Shown one piece after another: positions 44,464-54,724 of a DNA stretch of 64,000 nucleotides. Made by a program: the position numbers and the translations under genes. The stretch spans positions 124,001 to 188,000 of the forward strand of contig CAWCQU010000002.1 in NCBI GenBank assembly GCA_963797765.1. Reading direction: 5' to 3'. This stretch comes from JBGPTK01 sp963797765. Lineage in GTDB: Bacteria; Acidobacteriota; Terriglobia; Acidiferrales; UBA7541. Under the pieces are notes generated by a model. The model was not told the DNA's origin. It worked only from the letters and a program-made list of their open reading frames with translations, and did no database searches. Within the stretch, counting starts at the first letter, position 1. The number at the start of each line of letters is the position of its first letter.

Positions 44464-46405
44464 GTTGGAGGACCGCCTGTTGTTCGTCATTTGTTTTCGC
44501 GGTGCTGAAAAATGACCGGAGCGAAGGATAGGCATCGACGGAAAAAATCAAGCCATCGAGCGTGAGGCTGCGTTCGATATCGATGGTCTGGCCTTCGCGC
44601 TTGGTGGTAAGGCGATAAGCGGCGCCCTTTCCAGGGGTGATGTCCTTGGGATCGGGAAGTGTTTCTACTTTGTACCCATCAGGGACGTGGATCGAGATCG
44701 AGTCATTCGTCTGGAAAGGGAAAGCAAAATAAATGGGAAAGAAGCGGCTGGTGCGTTGGAAAGAAGCCGGCATGCTGGATTGGAATACGGTAACGGGAAG
44801 CAAAATCCGTTTTCCGGCGCTCATCGCAAAGCCGGAAAGTTGCAGCGACGCTTCGAAGCGCAAGGGCTGTTGCGGGTCATCCCAACCGGTGACGCCGGTC
44901 AATTCAAATTTGGCGCCGGCTGGAAACCACTCCTTGGCTTCGTCTTCGATAGACTTCTTGCGTCCGGCTTCGTCCTCGTCGCGAGCGTCCAGGCGGCGGC
45001 GCAGCGCTTCCAGGCCTGTGAATTCGACCTGCAGCTTGCCTTCGAGGTCGCCATCGCCGCTCAATTGCAGATCGGCCTTCCGCTGTGTGATTGCCTGGGA
45101 GGCCTGGGGAAGAGGAGTGGTGATGAACGTCCCGCCGTTTTTATCCAGTTTCAAGCCGGCCACGTCGGTCTCAGACCACGGCAACAGGCCGTAGGGACAA
45201 AGTGCGGTGCCAGGGTCGAGATAGACTGGCGACGAGCCGAGCATTACTTCCACAACGATATCGTTGAGCTGCCTGGAGTTTTCCAGTTGGCGGTTGAAGA
45301 AATACTCGTTGCGCCGGGAAACCCGGACGATGGAAGCCTGGAATCCGGCGCCACGCGCCAAAGCGGCAAACAACAGATCCACGTCGAAGCCGTATCCATA
45401 GCCGTGCTTCAAGACGTCCGCGACATTATTATTTTCTTTCAGATTCTCGCGTTTCTCCTCCTTCTCGCTTTTCGAGCGCTCGAAACTAAGATTGCGAATT
45501 TTTTGCGAGACGGCGTAGAGCTTGCGAAGCTTTGCTTCCGGGGAATCGTCCGCGGCGACTGCTTGTGCAGCCGCTTCCCGAACTTCGCGGTGGTCGCCCA
45601 TGAATTTCTCGAACCTGTCGTTCCAGGCCTTGCCGTTGCGCTTCCAGAACTGGTCGGGAGTTTCGAGATTTTGTTCGGAATAATAAAAATCAAGGTGGGG
45701 CTTCAATTCTTCTTCCGGAGGGATGTAATCCTCCTTTTCGAAGCCCGGCGTGTTGTTTACCTCGAGGTGGACCCCGTCGTGATCCTGGCGGAGCTGCTCG
45801 CCATGCATGGTTTGCCCGTTCCAGTGCAGCGGAAGCATGGGATAGGGCTGAATGGTGTAGGAGGCGTGACGCATATAGAGATCTTCCTGCAGAGTCCAGC
45901 GCCCGTTCAGGCTGGAGAAGCTCCAACCATCGATTTTATAGCGATATTCAATGATGCTGCCGGGCTGCACGTCGGGAAGGGTGAAGGATTTGACCAGGAT
46001 TTTTACGGTGCGGTATTTGACCACAGTTTTTTCAAATACCTGGCCATCGAAGGGGATCACTTTGCCATCGGGATGAATGGTGCGGGCGCGGATTTCGCGG
46101 ACCTGGCCTTCGTTTTTCAAGAAAGGAATTTCAATGTCGGCAAATTTCTTGCCTTGTTCGGTGAAAATCTTGATACGGACGTAATTGGTTTCGACGACCG
46201 CGTTGGGATTTACTTCATTGATCACTTGTTCCTGATTCAGGATCATGGCGTGCGCGCCGGGATTTTCGGGATTGTCTTTCATGGCCAGATCTTCGGGAGG
46301 AATGGGCGGCCATTCGTCCTTGGCAGCGCCGGGGGCCGCGAATACGAGCGCGAAAAGAACCAAAGCAAACAAGAAAAAACTGGCGGATTTCGAGGTTCGA
46401 TTCAT
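44438..46405 (-). CDS. Exported DUF3857 / transglutaminase-fold protein lacking catalytic residues
   Basis: A 655-residue protein with signal peptide (SFFLFALVLFALVFAAPGAA), DUF3857 domain (about residues 50-215) and transglutaminase-like domain. Here the catalytic positions are degenerate: the Cys-containing GDC motif aligns with GYGYGFDVDLL (no Cys), and the His position reads LNDIVVEV; only the Asp in YLDPGT remains. It is thus probably a non-catalytic partner of the intact paralogue encoded immediately downstream. Start ATG 46405 is chosen for the signal peptide and an AGGAGG 12 nt upstream. Confidence 0.75.
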   Translation of the reverse strand: MNRTSKSASFFLFALVLFALVFAAPGAAKDEWPPIPPEDLAMKDNPENPGAHAMILNQEQVINEVNPNAVVETNYVRIKIFTEQGKKFADIEIPFLKNEGQVREIRARTIHPDGKVIPFDGQVFEKTVVKYRTVKILVKSFTLPDVQPGSIIEYRYKIDGWSFSSLNGRWTLQEDLYMRHASYTIQPYPMLPLHWNGQTMHGEQLRQDHDGVHLEVNNTPGFEKEDYIPPEEELKPHLDFYYSEQNLETPDQFWKRNGKAWNDRFEKFMGDHREVREAAAQAVAADDSPEAKLRKLYAVSQKIRNLSFERSKSEKEEKRENLKENNNVADVLKHGYGYGFDVDLLFAALARGAGFQASIVRVSRRNEYFFNRQLENSRQLNDIVVEVMLGSSPVYLDPGTALCPYGLLPWSETDVAGLKLDKNGGTFITTPLPQASQAITQRKADLQLSGDGDLEGKLQVEFTGLEALRRRLDARDEDEAGRKKSIEDEAKEWFPAGAKFELTGVTGWDDPQQPLRFEASLQLSGFAMSAGKRILLPVTVFQSSMPASFQRTSRFFPIYFAFPFQTNDSISIHVPDGYKVETLPDPKDITPGKGAAYRLTTKREGQTIDIERSLTLDGLIFSVDAYPSLRSFFSTAKTNDEQQAVLQHAESAQSH

Positions 46406-46958
46406 GACGGGCTGGAGCCTCCTGAACCTGAACTTGTTTGACGAACGAGCTGCCAAATGGACGCACATTCTCCGGAAAGCGCCGGAGTACTTAAGCATCC
46501 AGTTCAAAAAACGGTCAGAGACATAAAAGCAACGTGCCGCCGAAGCTACTCCTGTCAGGGGTTTCTGTCAACACCACTTTAGTGCCAAGTGGGTGGGTAT
46601 GCTGCGGGTGTTGTTTGGAATGCAGGGGTTAGCGCGTGGGGAGGCTTAGGAAGAGGCGGGAGGCGGCGATTGCTTGGCGATCGAGGCTGACTCGGGGTCC
46701 CTCGCGTAGGGTATTTGCACGATTTGCTAAAGGCATTTGGGGCTCGGGATGACGGAGTGCGAGGTGGGCGGAGGGAGGGTGGTGGGAGTTGGGGCTGCCG
46801 GAGAGAACTGGGCTTGTGAAATGGGGGTTGGACAGGCGCGGTTCGCTTGTGTGCGTGCGGTTCTGGTGATAAGTTCGCGCAACGTTCCGGGTGATGATTG
46901 ATCGTGATTGATAAACCGTTCGCCGCCTGAGCGGCTGAAGGGTAAACGGAGGTGCTGC
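46406..46958. other. Intergenic region, G-rich, no gene seen
   Basis: About 550 bp between the divergent DUF3857 and OPT transporter genes. The plus strand from 46590 to 46860 is strongly G-rich, giving a Pro-rich open frame on the minus strand that I treat as a compositional artefact. Promoters for both flanking genes should be here; none is clear by eye. Confidence 0.45.
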
Positions 46959-49167
46959 GTGGCCACACCGACTAAGCTCTGGAGTTCGACGGCGCCGCCG
47001 GGCGAATTCCGCACATACGTGGACAGCGAAGCGAACTTGAAAGAGTTCAGCCTGCGGGCCGTGGTGCTGGGCAGCCTGTTCGGAATTTTATTTGGGGCTG
47101 TCTCGGTATACGTCGGGCTGCGCGCCGGGTTAACGGTTTCCGCTTCGATTCCCATCGCCGTGCTTTCGATCAGCATCCTGCGAGCGTTCGGACGCTCGAC
47201 AATTCTTGAAAATAATATCGTGCAGACCACCGGCTCGGCGGGCGAATCGGTGGCCGCAGGCGTGATCTTCACGATTCCGGCGCTGATCTTTCTGGGCTAT
47301 TCGCTGAACAGCGAATACTGGCGCATTTTCTTTTTGGCGCTGATGGGCGGATGGCTGGGCGTGCTGTTCATGATTCCGCTGCGGCGGCAATTGATCGTGA
47401 AGGAGCATGGCAACCTGACGTTTCCCGAAGGAACGGCTTGCGCGGATGTGCTGGTGGCTGGGGAGCGGGGCGGTTCGTTTGCCGGGCGCGTGTTCTGGGG
47501 ACTGGGGCTGGGCGGCTTGTATACGTTTTGCATGAACACTTTGCAAATGTGGCCTGGGCAGCCGGAGTACCGGCCGAATTGGCTGCCGGGCGCGTCGTTT
47601 CGCGCCGCCGTCACTACGGAGTATCTGGGAGTCGGCTACATCATCGGACCGAAAGTTGCTGGGACACTGTTTGCCGGGGGCATCATGTCGTGGCTGGTGT
47701 TGATGCCTGCAATTAAATTTTTCGGCTCACTCGCACCGGGGATGGCGCTTTATCCCAGCACCGTGCCGATCCCATTGATGACTCCTGATCAACTTTGGGC
47801 CAGCTATATCAGGCCGATGGGAGCGGGCGCGGTGGCGGCCGCGGGTTTGATCACGCTGGTGAAGACGCTGCCGACGATCGTTTCGGCGCTTTCCGCGGGA
47901 ATGAAAGATGTGCGCGCGAAAAGCGGAACGCTTACGGAAACCAGCCGGATCGAGCGCGACCTTTCGATCAAAGTGGTGATCGTGGGATCGCTGGTGATCG
48001 TTGCGATGGTGTGGGCGCTGCTGACATTTAAGCCGATTCCGGGCGCGCAGACGGGAGTGATTTCGAATTTGATTGCGGCAGTGTTTGTGGTGGTGTTCGG
48101 ATTTTTGTTTGTGACGGTGGCGTCGCGCATCAGCGGGTTGATCGGGAATTCTTCAAACCCGGTGAGCGGGATGACGATTGCCACTTTGATGGCTACGTGC
48201 GCGATGTTTCTGGTGGCGCACTGGACGGGCGGTTCGTATGCGGTGTTGGCGCTGACGATTGGCGGCGTGGTTTGCATTGCTTCCGCGATTGCAGGCGCCA
48301 CTTCGCAGGATTTGAAAACCGGTTACCTGATTGGCGCGACTCCGGTGTGGCAGCAGATCGGGTTAGTGATCGGCGTGATGGTCTCTTCGTTTGCCGTGGG
48401 CGGCACGCTAATCCTGATGAACAAGGGCTTGGAGAAATATGTGCCGGTGCAAATTCCAATTTCGATTCAGCAATTGCCGCAGGGAGTGCAACAAGAAGGC
48501 GGCACGTACCCATACAAAGGAAAAGACTACACGCTGGTGAACGCGCTGGGATCGCACGTGGTGCCCGACGGAAAATATCTTTACGATCCCGGCGACCGGA
48601 CAAATTGAAATCCAGTGGGTGCAGGGAATCGGCAGCGACAAGGCTGCGGCTCCGCAGGCGCGGCTGATGGCCACGGTGATCAACGGAATTTTGAACCAGC
48701 AATTGCCGTGGAGATTGGTGCTGCTCGGAGTGTTTCTGGTGATTGCCGTGGAATTATTGGGGATACGCTCGCTCGCATTTGCTGTGGGATCGTATTTATC
48801 CATCGCTACAACCATGGCCATTTTTGCTGGGGGATTGGTGCGCTGGCTTGCGGAGATCGGCCAGGCGAAAAAGAGCGAGGCGGAAAGCGAAGTGAGTCCC
48901 GGCTCCTTGTATGCGAGTGGATTGATCGCGGCAGGCGGCGTTTTTGGATTGCTGGCGATCGCGATTAATTTGCTGCAGGACCCGGAAATCGGCAATCGCT
49001 TGCCGCACTGGCTGGCCAGCGGATTGCATTTGCCGCTGCGCGAGAATCTTTTCGCGTTCGGTCCTCGAGTGATGCCGCATTTGAGTGTGGCTCCCATGCT
49101 CGGCGTGGTGCTGTTCTTGCTGCTGTGCGCTTCTTTGTTTGTGTTTGCGCGCAAGAAGCTGGAGTAG
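46959..49167 (+). CDS. OPT-family oligopeptide/metal-chelate transporter, frameshifted
   Basis: An OPT-superfamily permease of about 735 residues with some 14-16 membrane segments. Family marks include SVYVGLRAGLTVSASIPIAV near the N-terminus, NNIVQTTGSAGESVAAG, LTFPEGTACADVL and, in the second half, GASDK-like IGSDKAAAPQARLM. Start is GTG 46959 with GGAGGTG 4 nt upstream. The first frame stops at 48608, but one base too many at about 48591 (CCCGGCGACC where CCCGCGACC would keep frame, giving DPATGQIEIQW) explains the break; the second frame continues to 49167 with four more membrane segments. Either an assembly error or a recent inactivating mutation. Substrates: oligopeptides or metal chelates. 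Confidence 0.85.
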
Positions 49168-49198
49168 AGCGTCTCAATGTTAAACTGGAACGGGGAAC

Positions 49199-50071
49199 AT
49201 GCCGGAATTGCCCGAAGTCGAAACAGTGGTGCGCGGATTGCAGGCGTCGGTGGTGGGCCGGCGCGTGCTCAGTTTGCGGCTGGGCAAAACGGATTTCATC
49301 GACGATCCCTCTGCGATTGAAGCGCTTGTGCCGGGAACCCGCGTTGCCGCGATCCGGCGATACGGAAAATTTCTGGTGTTCGAACTGCATCCTGCCTCCG
49401 CAGCGGAAATACATCACGATCTTCTAATTCATCTGGGCATGACCGGACAGCTGACTTCGCGGCGTCCGGAAGAGCCCATAGCTCCGCACACGCACGTTTT
49501 TTTCTCGCTGGATGACGGGACGGAATTGCGCTACACGGATGTGCGCCGCTTCGGGCGCTTCGCGATTGTCGCCAATTCCGAAAGGGAGAAAATTCTTGGT
49601 CCACTGGGCCTTGATCCGCTGGAAGCGACCTTAGAGGAATTTCGCCAACGAGTGAACGGGCGGCGGACTCGGATTAAGGCGCTACTGCTGGATCAAAGTT
49701 TTCTGCGGGGCATGGGGAATATCTACACTGATGAAGCACTGTGGCGCGCGCGGATTCATCCGATGCGATTGGCCGCTAATTTGAAAGAGGACGAGGTTAG
49801 GCGGCTTTACAAAGCGGTGAGGCAGGTGCTGGAAGAGGCGATTCGGCTGCGGGGTTCTTCAGTATCCGACTACGTGGATTCGAACGGCGCGGAGGGAGAA
49901 TTCCAGCTTCGGCATCGAGTTTATCAGCGGCAGGGAAAGAAGTGTTTTCGCTGCGGGGCTAAAATCGGGCGAATTATCGTGGCGGGACGCAGCAGCCACT
50001 TTTGTCCGCGCTGCCAGCGCGCGCCTAGAACAAGGCGCGCATCGCGCCGGCGCGTTCAACGCACGCGATAG
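49199..50071 (+). CDS. mutM: Formamidopyrimidine-DNA glycosylase (Fpg/MutM)
   Basis: Removes oxidised purines such as 8-oxoguanine and nicks the strand. The N-terminus MPELPEVETV gives the catalytic Pro2 and Glu3; RRYGKFL holds the conserved Lys; DQSFLRGMGNIYTDEALWRARIHP is the helix-two-turn-helix region; the C-terminal zinc finger is CFRCG...CPRC. Length 290, a little longer than usual owing to a basic tail. ATG 49199 lies 31 bp after the OPT gene. Its 3' end overlaps the convergent MFS gene by 16 bp. Confidence 0.95.
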   Translation: MPELPEVETVVRGLQASVVGRRVLSLRLGKTDFIDDPSAIEALVPGTRVAAIRRYGKFLVFELHPASAAEIHHDLLIHLGMTGQLTSRRPEEPIAPHTHVFFSLDDGTELRYTDVRRFGRFAIVANSEREKILGPLGLDPLEATLEEFRQRVNGRRTRIKALLLDQSFLRGMGNIYTDEALWRARIHPMRLAANLKEDEVRRLYKAVRQVLEEAIRLRGSSVSDYVDSNGAEGEFQLRHRVYQRQGKKCFRCGAKIGRIIVAGRSSHFCPRCQRAPRTRRASRRRVQRTR

Positions 50072-51249
50072 ATGATGCCTGCTCCGGTGAGGCACAGAAT
50101 CGCCGCATAGAGAAATCCCGCCGCCGGGGAAACGCTGGACCAAAGAAAACCTACAATAATGCTGGAAGCGAAATCGCCGATGCCGTTCAGCGTGGCGAGT
50201 ACTCCGAAGCCCGATCCGCGAACTTGCGCCGGCAACAATTCCGCCGCCAACGATTTTTCGAGCGAATCCTGAATCGCCATGTAGAGCCCCGCCACCGCGA
50301 ACAACGCTGCCAGCGCGGGCAGGCTTCCCGGCGAAAAAAGAAATCCCACGCTCATCAAACCGGCGAGCGCGTATCCGGTTGCGAGCAGGCCGCGCTTTCC
50401 GATGCGGTCGCCCAATGCTCCCGCGGGGTAGCTTCCTGCTGCATAGATGATGTTGTGGACAGTGTAGAGCGCAACGGCAAGAGTGGCGGCGCGCGCGGCG
50501 CCGTAGCGCGTTCCCAGGATTTGCGCGGCGCGCAGGATCAGCAGGGTGTGCGAAAAATCTCCCAGCCCGAAGACGGTTACGCCCACCAGATAGCGCCGGA
50601 ATTGCGATGGAATCTGCCGCAAGCTTTCCAGGAAAGCCTGCGGGCGATGGCTGGCCGATTGTTTTCCACGCGGCACCAGAATCGCGAATGCCAGCGCAGC
50701 CGCGATGCCTGGGAGCAGAGTCCAGCGCATTGCCGTGTGCACGCTTGTGGCTGCGACCAGCGCGGTGGCGCAGAGCGGCCCGGCGATCGCTCCGGCAGTG
50801 TCCATGGTGCGCTCGAATCCGAATGCGCGGCCTAGATTTTCCTTGGGCACGGAATCGGCGAGCAATGCGTCTTTCGACGGACTCTTCGCTCCACGTCCCA
50901 GCCAGGCCAACGCGCGGAAAAGCAAAATGGCGGGCCAGCTATTCACCAATCCGAAGGCGAAGGTGGAAAGGCCAACGACTAAATAACCGCCCGCTGCGAT
51001 TGGTTTGCGCCAAGCAGGGCGATCGGCGAGCCATCCGCCCGCGAGTTTTGCAAAACTGGAAAGCCCGTCGGCAATGCCTTCAATTAATCCGAGAGCGTAA
51101 GCAGGTGCGCCCAGACTGGCGAGGAGAATGGGCAATAAGGAAGTGGCAATCTCGTGGCCCCAATCTGAAAACAGGCTGGCGAGCCCGATTCCAAAAACTC
51201 CGCGGGTCAACCATCCGGGGCCGTTCGATTGGGGCTTGGATGTATCCAT
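50056..51249 (-). CDS. MFS transporter
   Basis: A 397-residue, 12-helix permease. GLASLFSDWGHEIATSLLPILL at the N-terminus, RALAWLGRGAKSPSKDALLADSV (the motif A-like loop region) and GRAFGFERTMDTAGAIAGPL are characteristic of a bacterial MFS subgroup of unknown substrate (drug/metabolite efflux-like). Start ATG 51249; the longer frame to 51348 runs into the preceding gene. It follows the P-loop ATPase gene by 20 bp, so the two are probably co-transcribed. Confidence 0.8.
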   Translation of the reverse strand: MDTSKPQSNGPGWLTRGVFGIGLASLFSDWGHEIATSLLPILLASLGAPAYALGLIEGIADGLSSFAKLAGGWLADRPAWRKPIAAGGYLVVGLSTFAFGLVNSWPAILLFRALAWLGRGAKSPSKDALLADSVPKENLGRAFGFERTMDTAGAIAGPLCATALVAATSVHTAMRWTLLPGIAAALAFAILVPRGKQSASHRPQAFLESLRQIPSQFRRYLVGVTVFGLGDFSHTLLILRAAQILGTRYGAARAATLAVALYTVHNIIYAAGSYPAGALGDRIGKRGLLATGYALAGLMSVGFLFSPGSLPALAALFAVAGLYMAIQDSLEKSLAAELLPAQVRGSGFGVLATLNGIGDFASSIIVGFLWSSVSPAAGFLYAAILCLTGAGIIYRVR

Positions 51250-51269
51250 TTTGACCAGCGGTCCGATGG

Positions 51270-51890
51270 TCAGAACGCGCCGGCGCTGCGGGCTTGCTCG
51301 GCAGGATAAAGAAGCGGAGCGGCATGAGCGAAAATGCGCTCGCCCCAAACGCGGCGTTCGCGCGGCTCAAGCCAGAAGATTTTCTTCCCCAGGCCGCCGA
51401 ATGGCGGTCCATTGAGCAATTCGATCAGCAGGTTGTGAATGCGCTGCTGGAAATCGCGGTCTTCGGAGCGAAAACCGTCGGGCAATATTTCGCCCGCGAG
51501 CGGCGGAACGCCCACCAGCAGATCGTAGGTCTCCATCCACCAGGCCAGCCAGGATTCGAGCTGCGGCTGGCGGCCGAATTTATTCACCAGGTAGCAATAA
51601 TTATCCAGCACGGAGCGATCGCAAATCACGTTGGACGCGCGGCGCGATGCATCGAGTTCCGCGGCAATCTGCGCGTGCAAAATCCACAGCTGGCCCTCGA
51701 GCGTGGTGGCGGCATTTACGGGGAACGGTGAGTTCCGCGCAACTTCCGTCACCAGTTCGACGTTGTGGTCCGCTTTTTTGAGCAGCGAGCAGGTTTCATA
51801 CGCCAGAGTGGTTTTGCCGACGCCGTGAGTTCCAATGAGTGCGAGTTTCAATTTGTTGGCCCGTGGTGACGCGTCGTCTCTATGTAACAC
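51270..51890 (-). CDS. P-loop ATPase/kinase of the AAA_28 (NadR-like) type
   Basis: A 206-residue nucleotide-binding protein. Walker A is GTHGVGKTTL; EVARNSPFPVN and CDRSVLDNYCYL are the second and third conserved blocks of the AAA_28/nucleoside kinase-like family, and a late FWLEPRERRVWGERI follows. The reaction is unknown; phosphorylation of a small molecule is possible. GTG 51890 is the start that retains a short leader; a TTG about 13 codons later (before KLALIG) is an alternative. Divergent from the M28 peptidase gene. Confidence 0.7.
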   Translation of the reverse strand: MLHRDDASPRANKLKLALIGTHGVGKTTLAYETCSLLKKADHNVELVTEVARNSPFPVNAATTLEGQLWILHAQIAAELDASRRASNVICDRSVLDNYCYLVNKFGRQPQLESWLAWWMETYDLLVGVPPLAGEILPDGFRSEDRDFQQRIHNLLIELLNGPPFGGLGKKIFWLEPRERRVWGERIFAHAAPLLYPAEQARSAGAF

Positions 51891-52112
51891 AGTTTCGCCC
51901 TCGGTGGAACAGGCTCGACGTAACCGCCCGGAGTCCGTTTGCGTCCATGAGTAGCAAGCACAACATCAATTGGAATTGGTACGAGGGGGCGTGCTCGCAT
52001 AGAATCGGCTCCGCTGGGTAGGTGGCATAGCCGAAATTGCCAAGTAAAACAGGGCCGAGCTTGAAGGCTGCCCCTACAGAATTCTTAAATCTTGAGGGGG
52101 GGAATCCTGGAA

Positions 52113-53612
52113 ATGAAAATACGTCGAATTGCGTTTGTGTTTGCTGTTGCACTGCTGGCCGTTGTCGGGACGCGATTTTTGGCACAGGCGCAGCAACCAT
52201 CAGTTCCGCCAAATCCGAATGCCGCGATAGATCAAACCATCATGGCAGAGATCAAGGACCACAACGAGATCATGGGCAACCTGGAATATCTTTCAGACAT
52301 GATCGGCGCGCGGCTGACCGGCACGGAAAATCTGACCAAAGCCAGCCACTGGACCGAGGAGCGATTCAAGGCCTACGGACTGGCGAACGTGCATCTGGAA
52401 CCGTGGTCGATTCAGCACGCGTGGTATCGCGGCACGGCACGCGCGCGGATTGTGAGTCCCGCGGATCATTCCATTATTATCGCGTCGGCGGGATGGGCGC
52501 CGGGCACTGCAGGAACGGTGCGCGGCACGGTGATGTACGTGAAGGCGGAAAAATCCGAGGACTTGCAGCAATACAAGGGCAAGCTCAAGGGCGCGATCGT
52601 AATTACCGCCGAGCCGCGGAAGTTGGCGCCGATCTATGAAGCGCCGACGAATCCTTTGCTGGTTCCATTTCGCGAACCTTACGTGCTGCGCAATCCAAAC
52701 GCAGCGGGCCAGCCGCCGGAGCCCGCTCCAAATCCCGCCTTCAGCCGCGAGCGTAACCAGTTTTTCAAAAATGAGGGCGTCGCCGCGGTGTTGCAGGATT
52801 CCGGGAAAGAAGACGCGTTACTGAATATGACCGGGATCGGCGGACGGAATTTCGATATCGGCGCCGTGCCAGTAGCATTTATTGCTTCGCCCAATTACCA
52901 GCAGATCTGGCGGCTGATGCAGCGCGGCTCTGTGCAAGTGGAAGTGGAGATGACGAATTCGTTCAGCGATAAGCCGGTGGAGGTTTACAACACGGTCGCC
53001 GAAATTCGCGGCAGCGAAAAGCCGGATGAAGTGGTGGTTCTGGGCGCGCACCTGGATTCCTGGGACCTGGCTACCGGCTCCACGGACAACGGGACCGGTT
53101 CGATGGTAGTGCTGGAAACCGCGCGAGCCATGGAAAAGCTCGGCCTGAAACCCAAGCGAACCATTCGCTTCATCCTATTTTCGGGAGAGGAGGAAGGACT
53201 GTGTGGCTCCCGCGCTTACGTGGCAGCTCACAAGGACGAATTGGCCAAAATTTCCGGCGCGCTGATTCACGACACAGGCACCGGAAAGGTGCTCAGCATC
53301 GGAATGATGGGGAATTATCAGGATCGCGAGGTGATGGATCAGGTGCTTTCGCCGCTGCGTGAAATCGGACTGCTCGAACCCAGCCTGCGCGTGCTTACAG
53401 GAAGCGATCATGCTTCGTTTAATGAAGCCGGAGTTCCGGGGTTTTTCGGCATCCAGGATCCCGCGGATTACAATCGCACGCATCATTCGCAGTCCGATAC
53501 GTTCGACCGCGCCAAGCCCGACGAACTGACGGAAGGCGCGCAAGTGCTGGCCGTGTGGGCTTACAACGTCGCCCAGTTGGCGGATCTGCTTCCGCGCGTT
53601 CCCGCGAAATAG
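52113..53612 (+). CDS. Secreted M28-family zinc aminopeptidase/carboxypeptidase
   Basis: A 499-residue exported peptidase. Signal peptide: IAFVFAVALLAVVGTRFLAQAQ. A PA-type insert domain occupies about residues 110-300. The M28 dizinc site is intact: GAHLDSWD (His, Asp), DNGTGSMVVLE, FSGEEEGLCGS (catalytic Glu and ligand Glu), and a late HHSQSDTFD (His ligand). Cleaves N-terminal amino acids or dipeptides outside the cytoplasm. Start ATG 52113 follows a G-rich purine tract. It begins a plus-strand series with dtd and a GNAT gene. Confidence 0.9.
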   Translation: MKIRRIAFVFAVALLAVVGTRFLAQAQQPSVPPNPNAAIDQTIMAEIKDHNEIMGNLEYLSDMIGARLTGTENLTKASHWTEERFKAYGLANVHLEPWSIQHAWYRGTARARIVSPADHSIIIASAGWAPGTAGTVRGTVMYVKAEKSEDLQQYKGKLKGAIVITAEPRKLAPIYEAPTNPLLVPFREPYVLRNPNAAGQPPEPAPNPAFSRERNQFFKNEGVAAVLQDSGKEDALLNMTGIGGRNFDIGAVPVAFIASPNYQQIWRLMQRGSVQVEVEMTNSFSDKPVEVYNTVAEIRGSEKPDEVVVLGAHLDSWDLATGSTDNGTGSMVVLETARAMEKLGLKPKRTIRFILFSGEEEGLCGSRAYVAAHKDELAKISGALIHDTGTGKVLSIGMMGNYQDREVMDQVLSPLREIGLLEPSLRVLTGSDHASFNEAGVPGFFGIQDPADYNRTHHSQSDTFDRAKPDELTEGAQVLAVWAYNVAQLADLLPRVPAK

Positions 53613-53664
53613 AAAGTGGAAGACTCGGCGGGCGGCGGTTGAGTATTCGTCAGAAGGAGCGAAT

Positions 53665-54114
53665 GTGCGGGCCGTGGTGCAGCGCGTAAGCTGTGCGAGC
53701 GTCTCTGTCGGCGGACGCGTCACTGGAAAAATTGCAGCCGGTGTTTTGATCCTGCTGGCAGTGGGACGCAACGACGAATCTGCCGCTGCCGCCGCGTTTG
53801 CCGAAAAGATCGCGAACTTGCGAATCTTTGAGGACGCGGACGGCAAAATGAATCGCGCGTTGCTCGAAACCGGCGGCGCGGCGCTCGCTGTTTCTCAGTT
53901 CACACTCTATGGCGACGTCCGGCGCGGCCGGCGTCCGGGCTTCGATCAGGCCGCGCCTCCCGAAATCGCGAATGCCATTTATGAGGAGTTTGTGCGGGCG
54001 TTGCGCGCGCTGGGCGTGCACGTTGAGACGGGAATATTCCAGGCGCACATGGAAGTGGAATTGGTGAATGACGGCCCGGTGACGATTCTTATGGATTCGG
54101 ATAAACTCTTTTGA
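53665..54114 (+). CDS. dtd: D-aminoacyl-tRNA deacylase
   Basis: Hydrolyses D-aminoacyl-tRNAs and mischarged Gly-tRNA(Ala). At 149 residues it has the usual length, with MRAVVQRVSCASV at the start, SQFTLYGD in the middle (active-site SQxT) and the NDGPVTILMDS C-terminus (the NxGPVT motif). Start GTG 53665 has AAGGAG 6 nt upstream. It lies 52 bp after the M28 gene. Confidence 0.95.
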   Translation: MRAVVQRVSCASVSVGGRVTGKIAAGVLILLAVGRNDESAAAAAFAEKIANLRIFEDADGKMNRALLETGGAALAVSQFTLYGDVRRGRRPGFDQAAPPEIANAIYEEFVRALRALGVHVETGIFQAHMEVELVNDGPVTILMDSDKLF

Positions 54115-54142
54115 GATTCGATTTATTGGGGAGAGGTGATGG

Positions 54143-54598
54143 ATGTCCGCCTCCGCAAATGTAGCGGTCTTCCAGTTACGGCCAGCCGTGGTGGCAGATG
54201 CGCCGCAGCTTGCGGAATTGTGCGGCCAGCTTGGTTATCCTTCGACGGCCGCGGAAGTGGAGCAGCGGTTGCGCGCGATTCCGTCGGGTGATGAACACGC
54301 CGTTTTTGTGGCGGAAAATCCAGGAGGGAAGCTGGCGGGCTGCATCCATGTATTCTTGATGCACGCGGTGGAAATCGACACGCAGGCGGAGATACTTGGC
54401 TTGATCGTCGATGACGCTTTCCGCTCGCTGGGCGTGGGGAAAAGTTTGCTGGCGCGCGCGGAAGGTTGGGCCCGCGAAAAGGGGGTTCGAACGATCGGGC
54501 TGCGTTCCAACGTGATTCGCGAACGGGCGCACACGTTTTACGAGCGCGAGGGATACAGCGTGTTGAAGAAGCAGAAGGCGTTTCGCAAGACCCTGTAA
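54143..54598 (+). CDS. GNAT-family N-acetyltransferase
   Basis: A 151-residue acetyltransferase. VDDAFRSLGVGKSLLARAEGWA holds the acetyl-CoA pyrophosphate loop (R/Q-x-x-G-x-G/A shape, here RSLGVGKSL), and AHTFYEREGYSVLKKQKAF is the typical C-terminal block. ATG 54143 with GAGAGGTG just upstream, 28 bp after dtd. Acceptor unknown. Confidence 0.88.
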   Translation: MSASANVAVFQLRPAVVADAPQLAELCGQLGYPSTAAEVEQRLRAIPSGDEHAVFVAENPGGKLAGCIHVFLMHAVEIDTQAEILGLIVDDAFRSLGVGKSLLARAEGWAREKGVRTIGLRSNVIRERAHTFYEREGYSVLKKQKAFRKTL

Positions 54599-54724
54599 GC
54601 GCGCCTAGATTCGAAACCGCTCACGGAAAGGCCTTACCGCAGAGGCGCAGAGCGCGCCGAGACCTCTCTTCCATATTCGCTTCGATGTGATATAAAGCCC
54701 GCAGCTTCCACCTAGGAGTGCCAG

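Noticed and set aside
44687..46441. 584-residue open frame on the plus strand
   Set aside because: It is the antisense shadow of the DUF3857 gene (signal peptide, domains and start all clear on the minus strand).
46579..46968. 129-residue Pro-rich open frame on the minus strand
   Set aside because: Produced by a G-rich stretch; no ribosome binding site, no recognisable domain.
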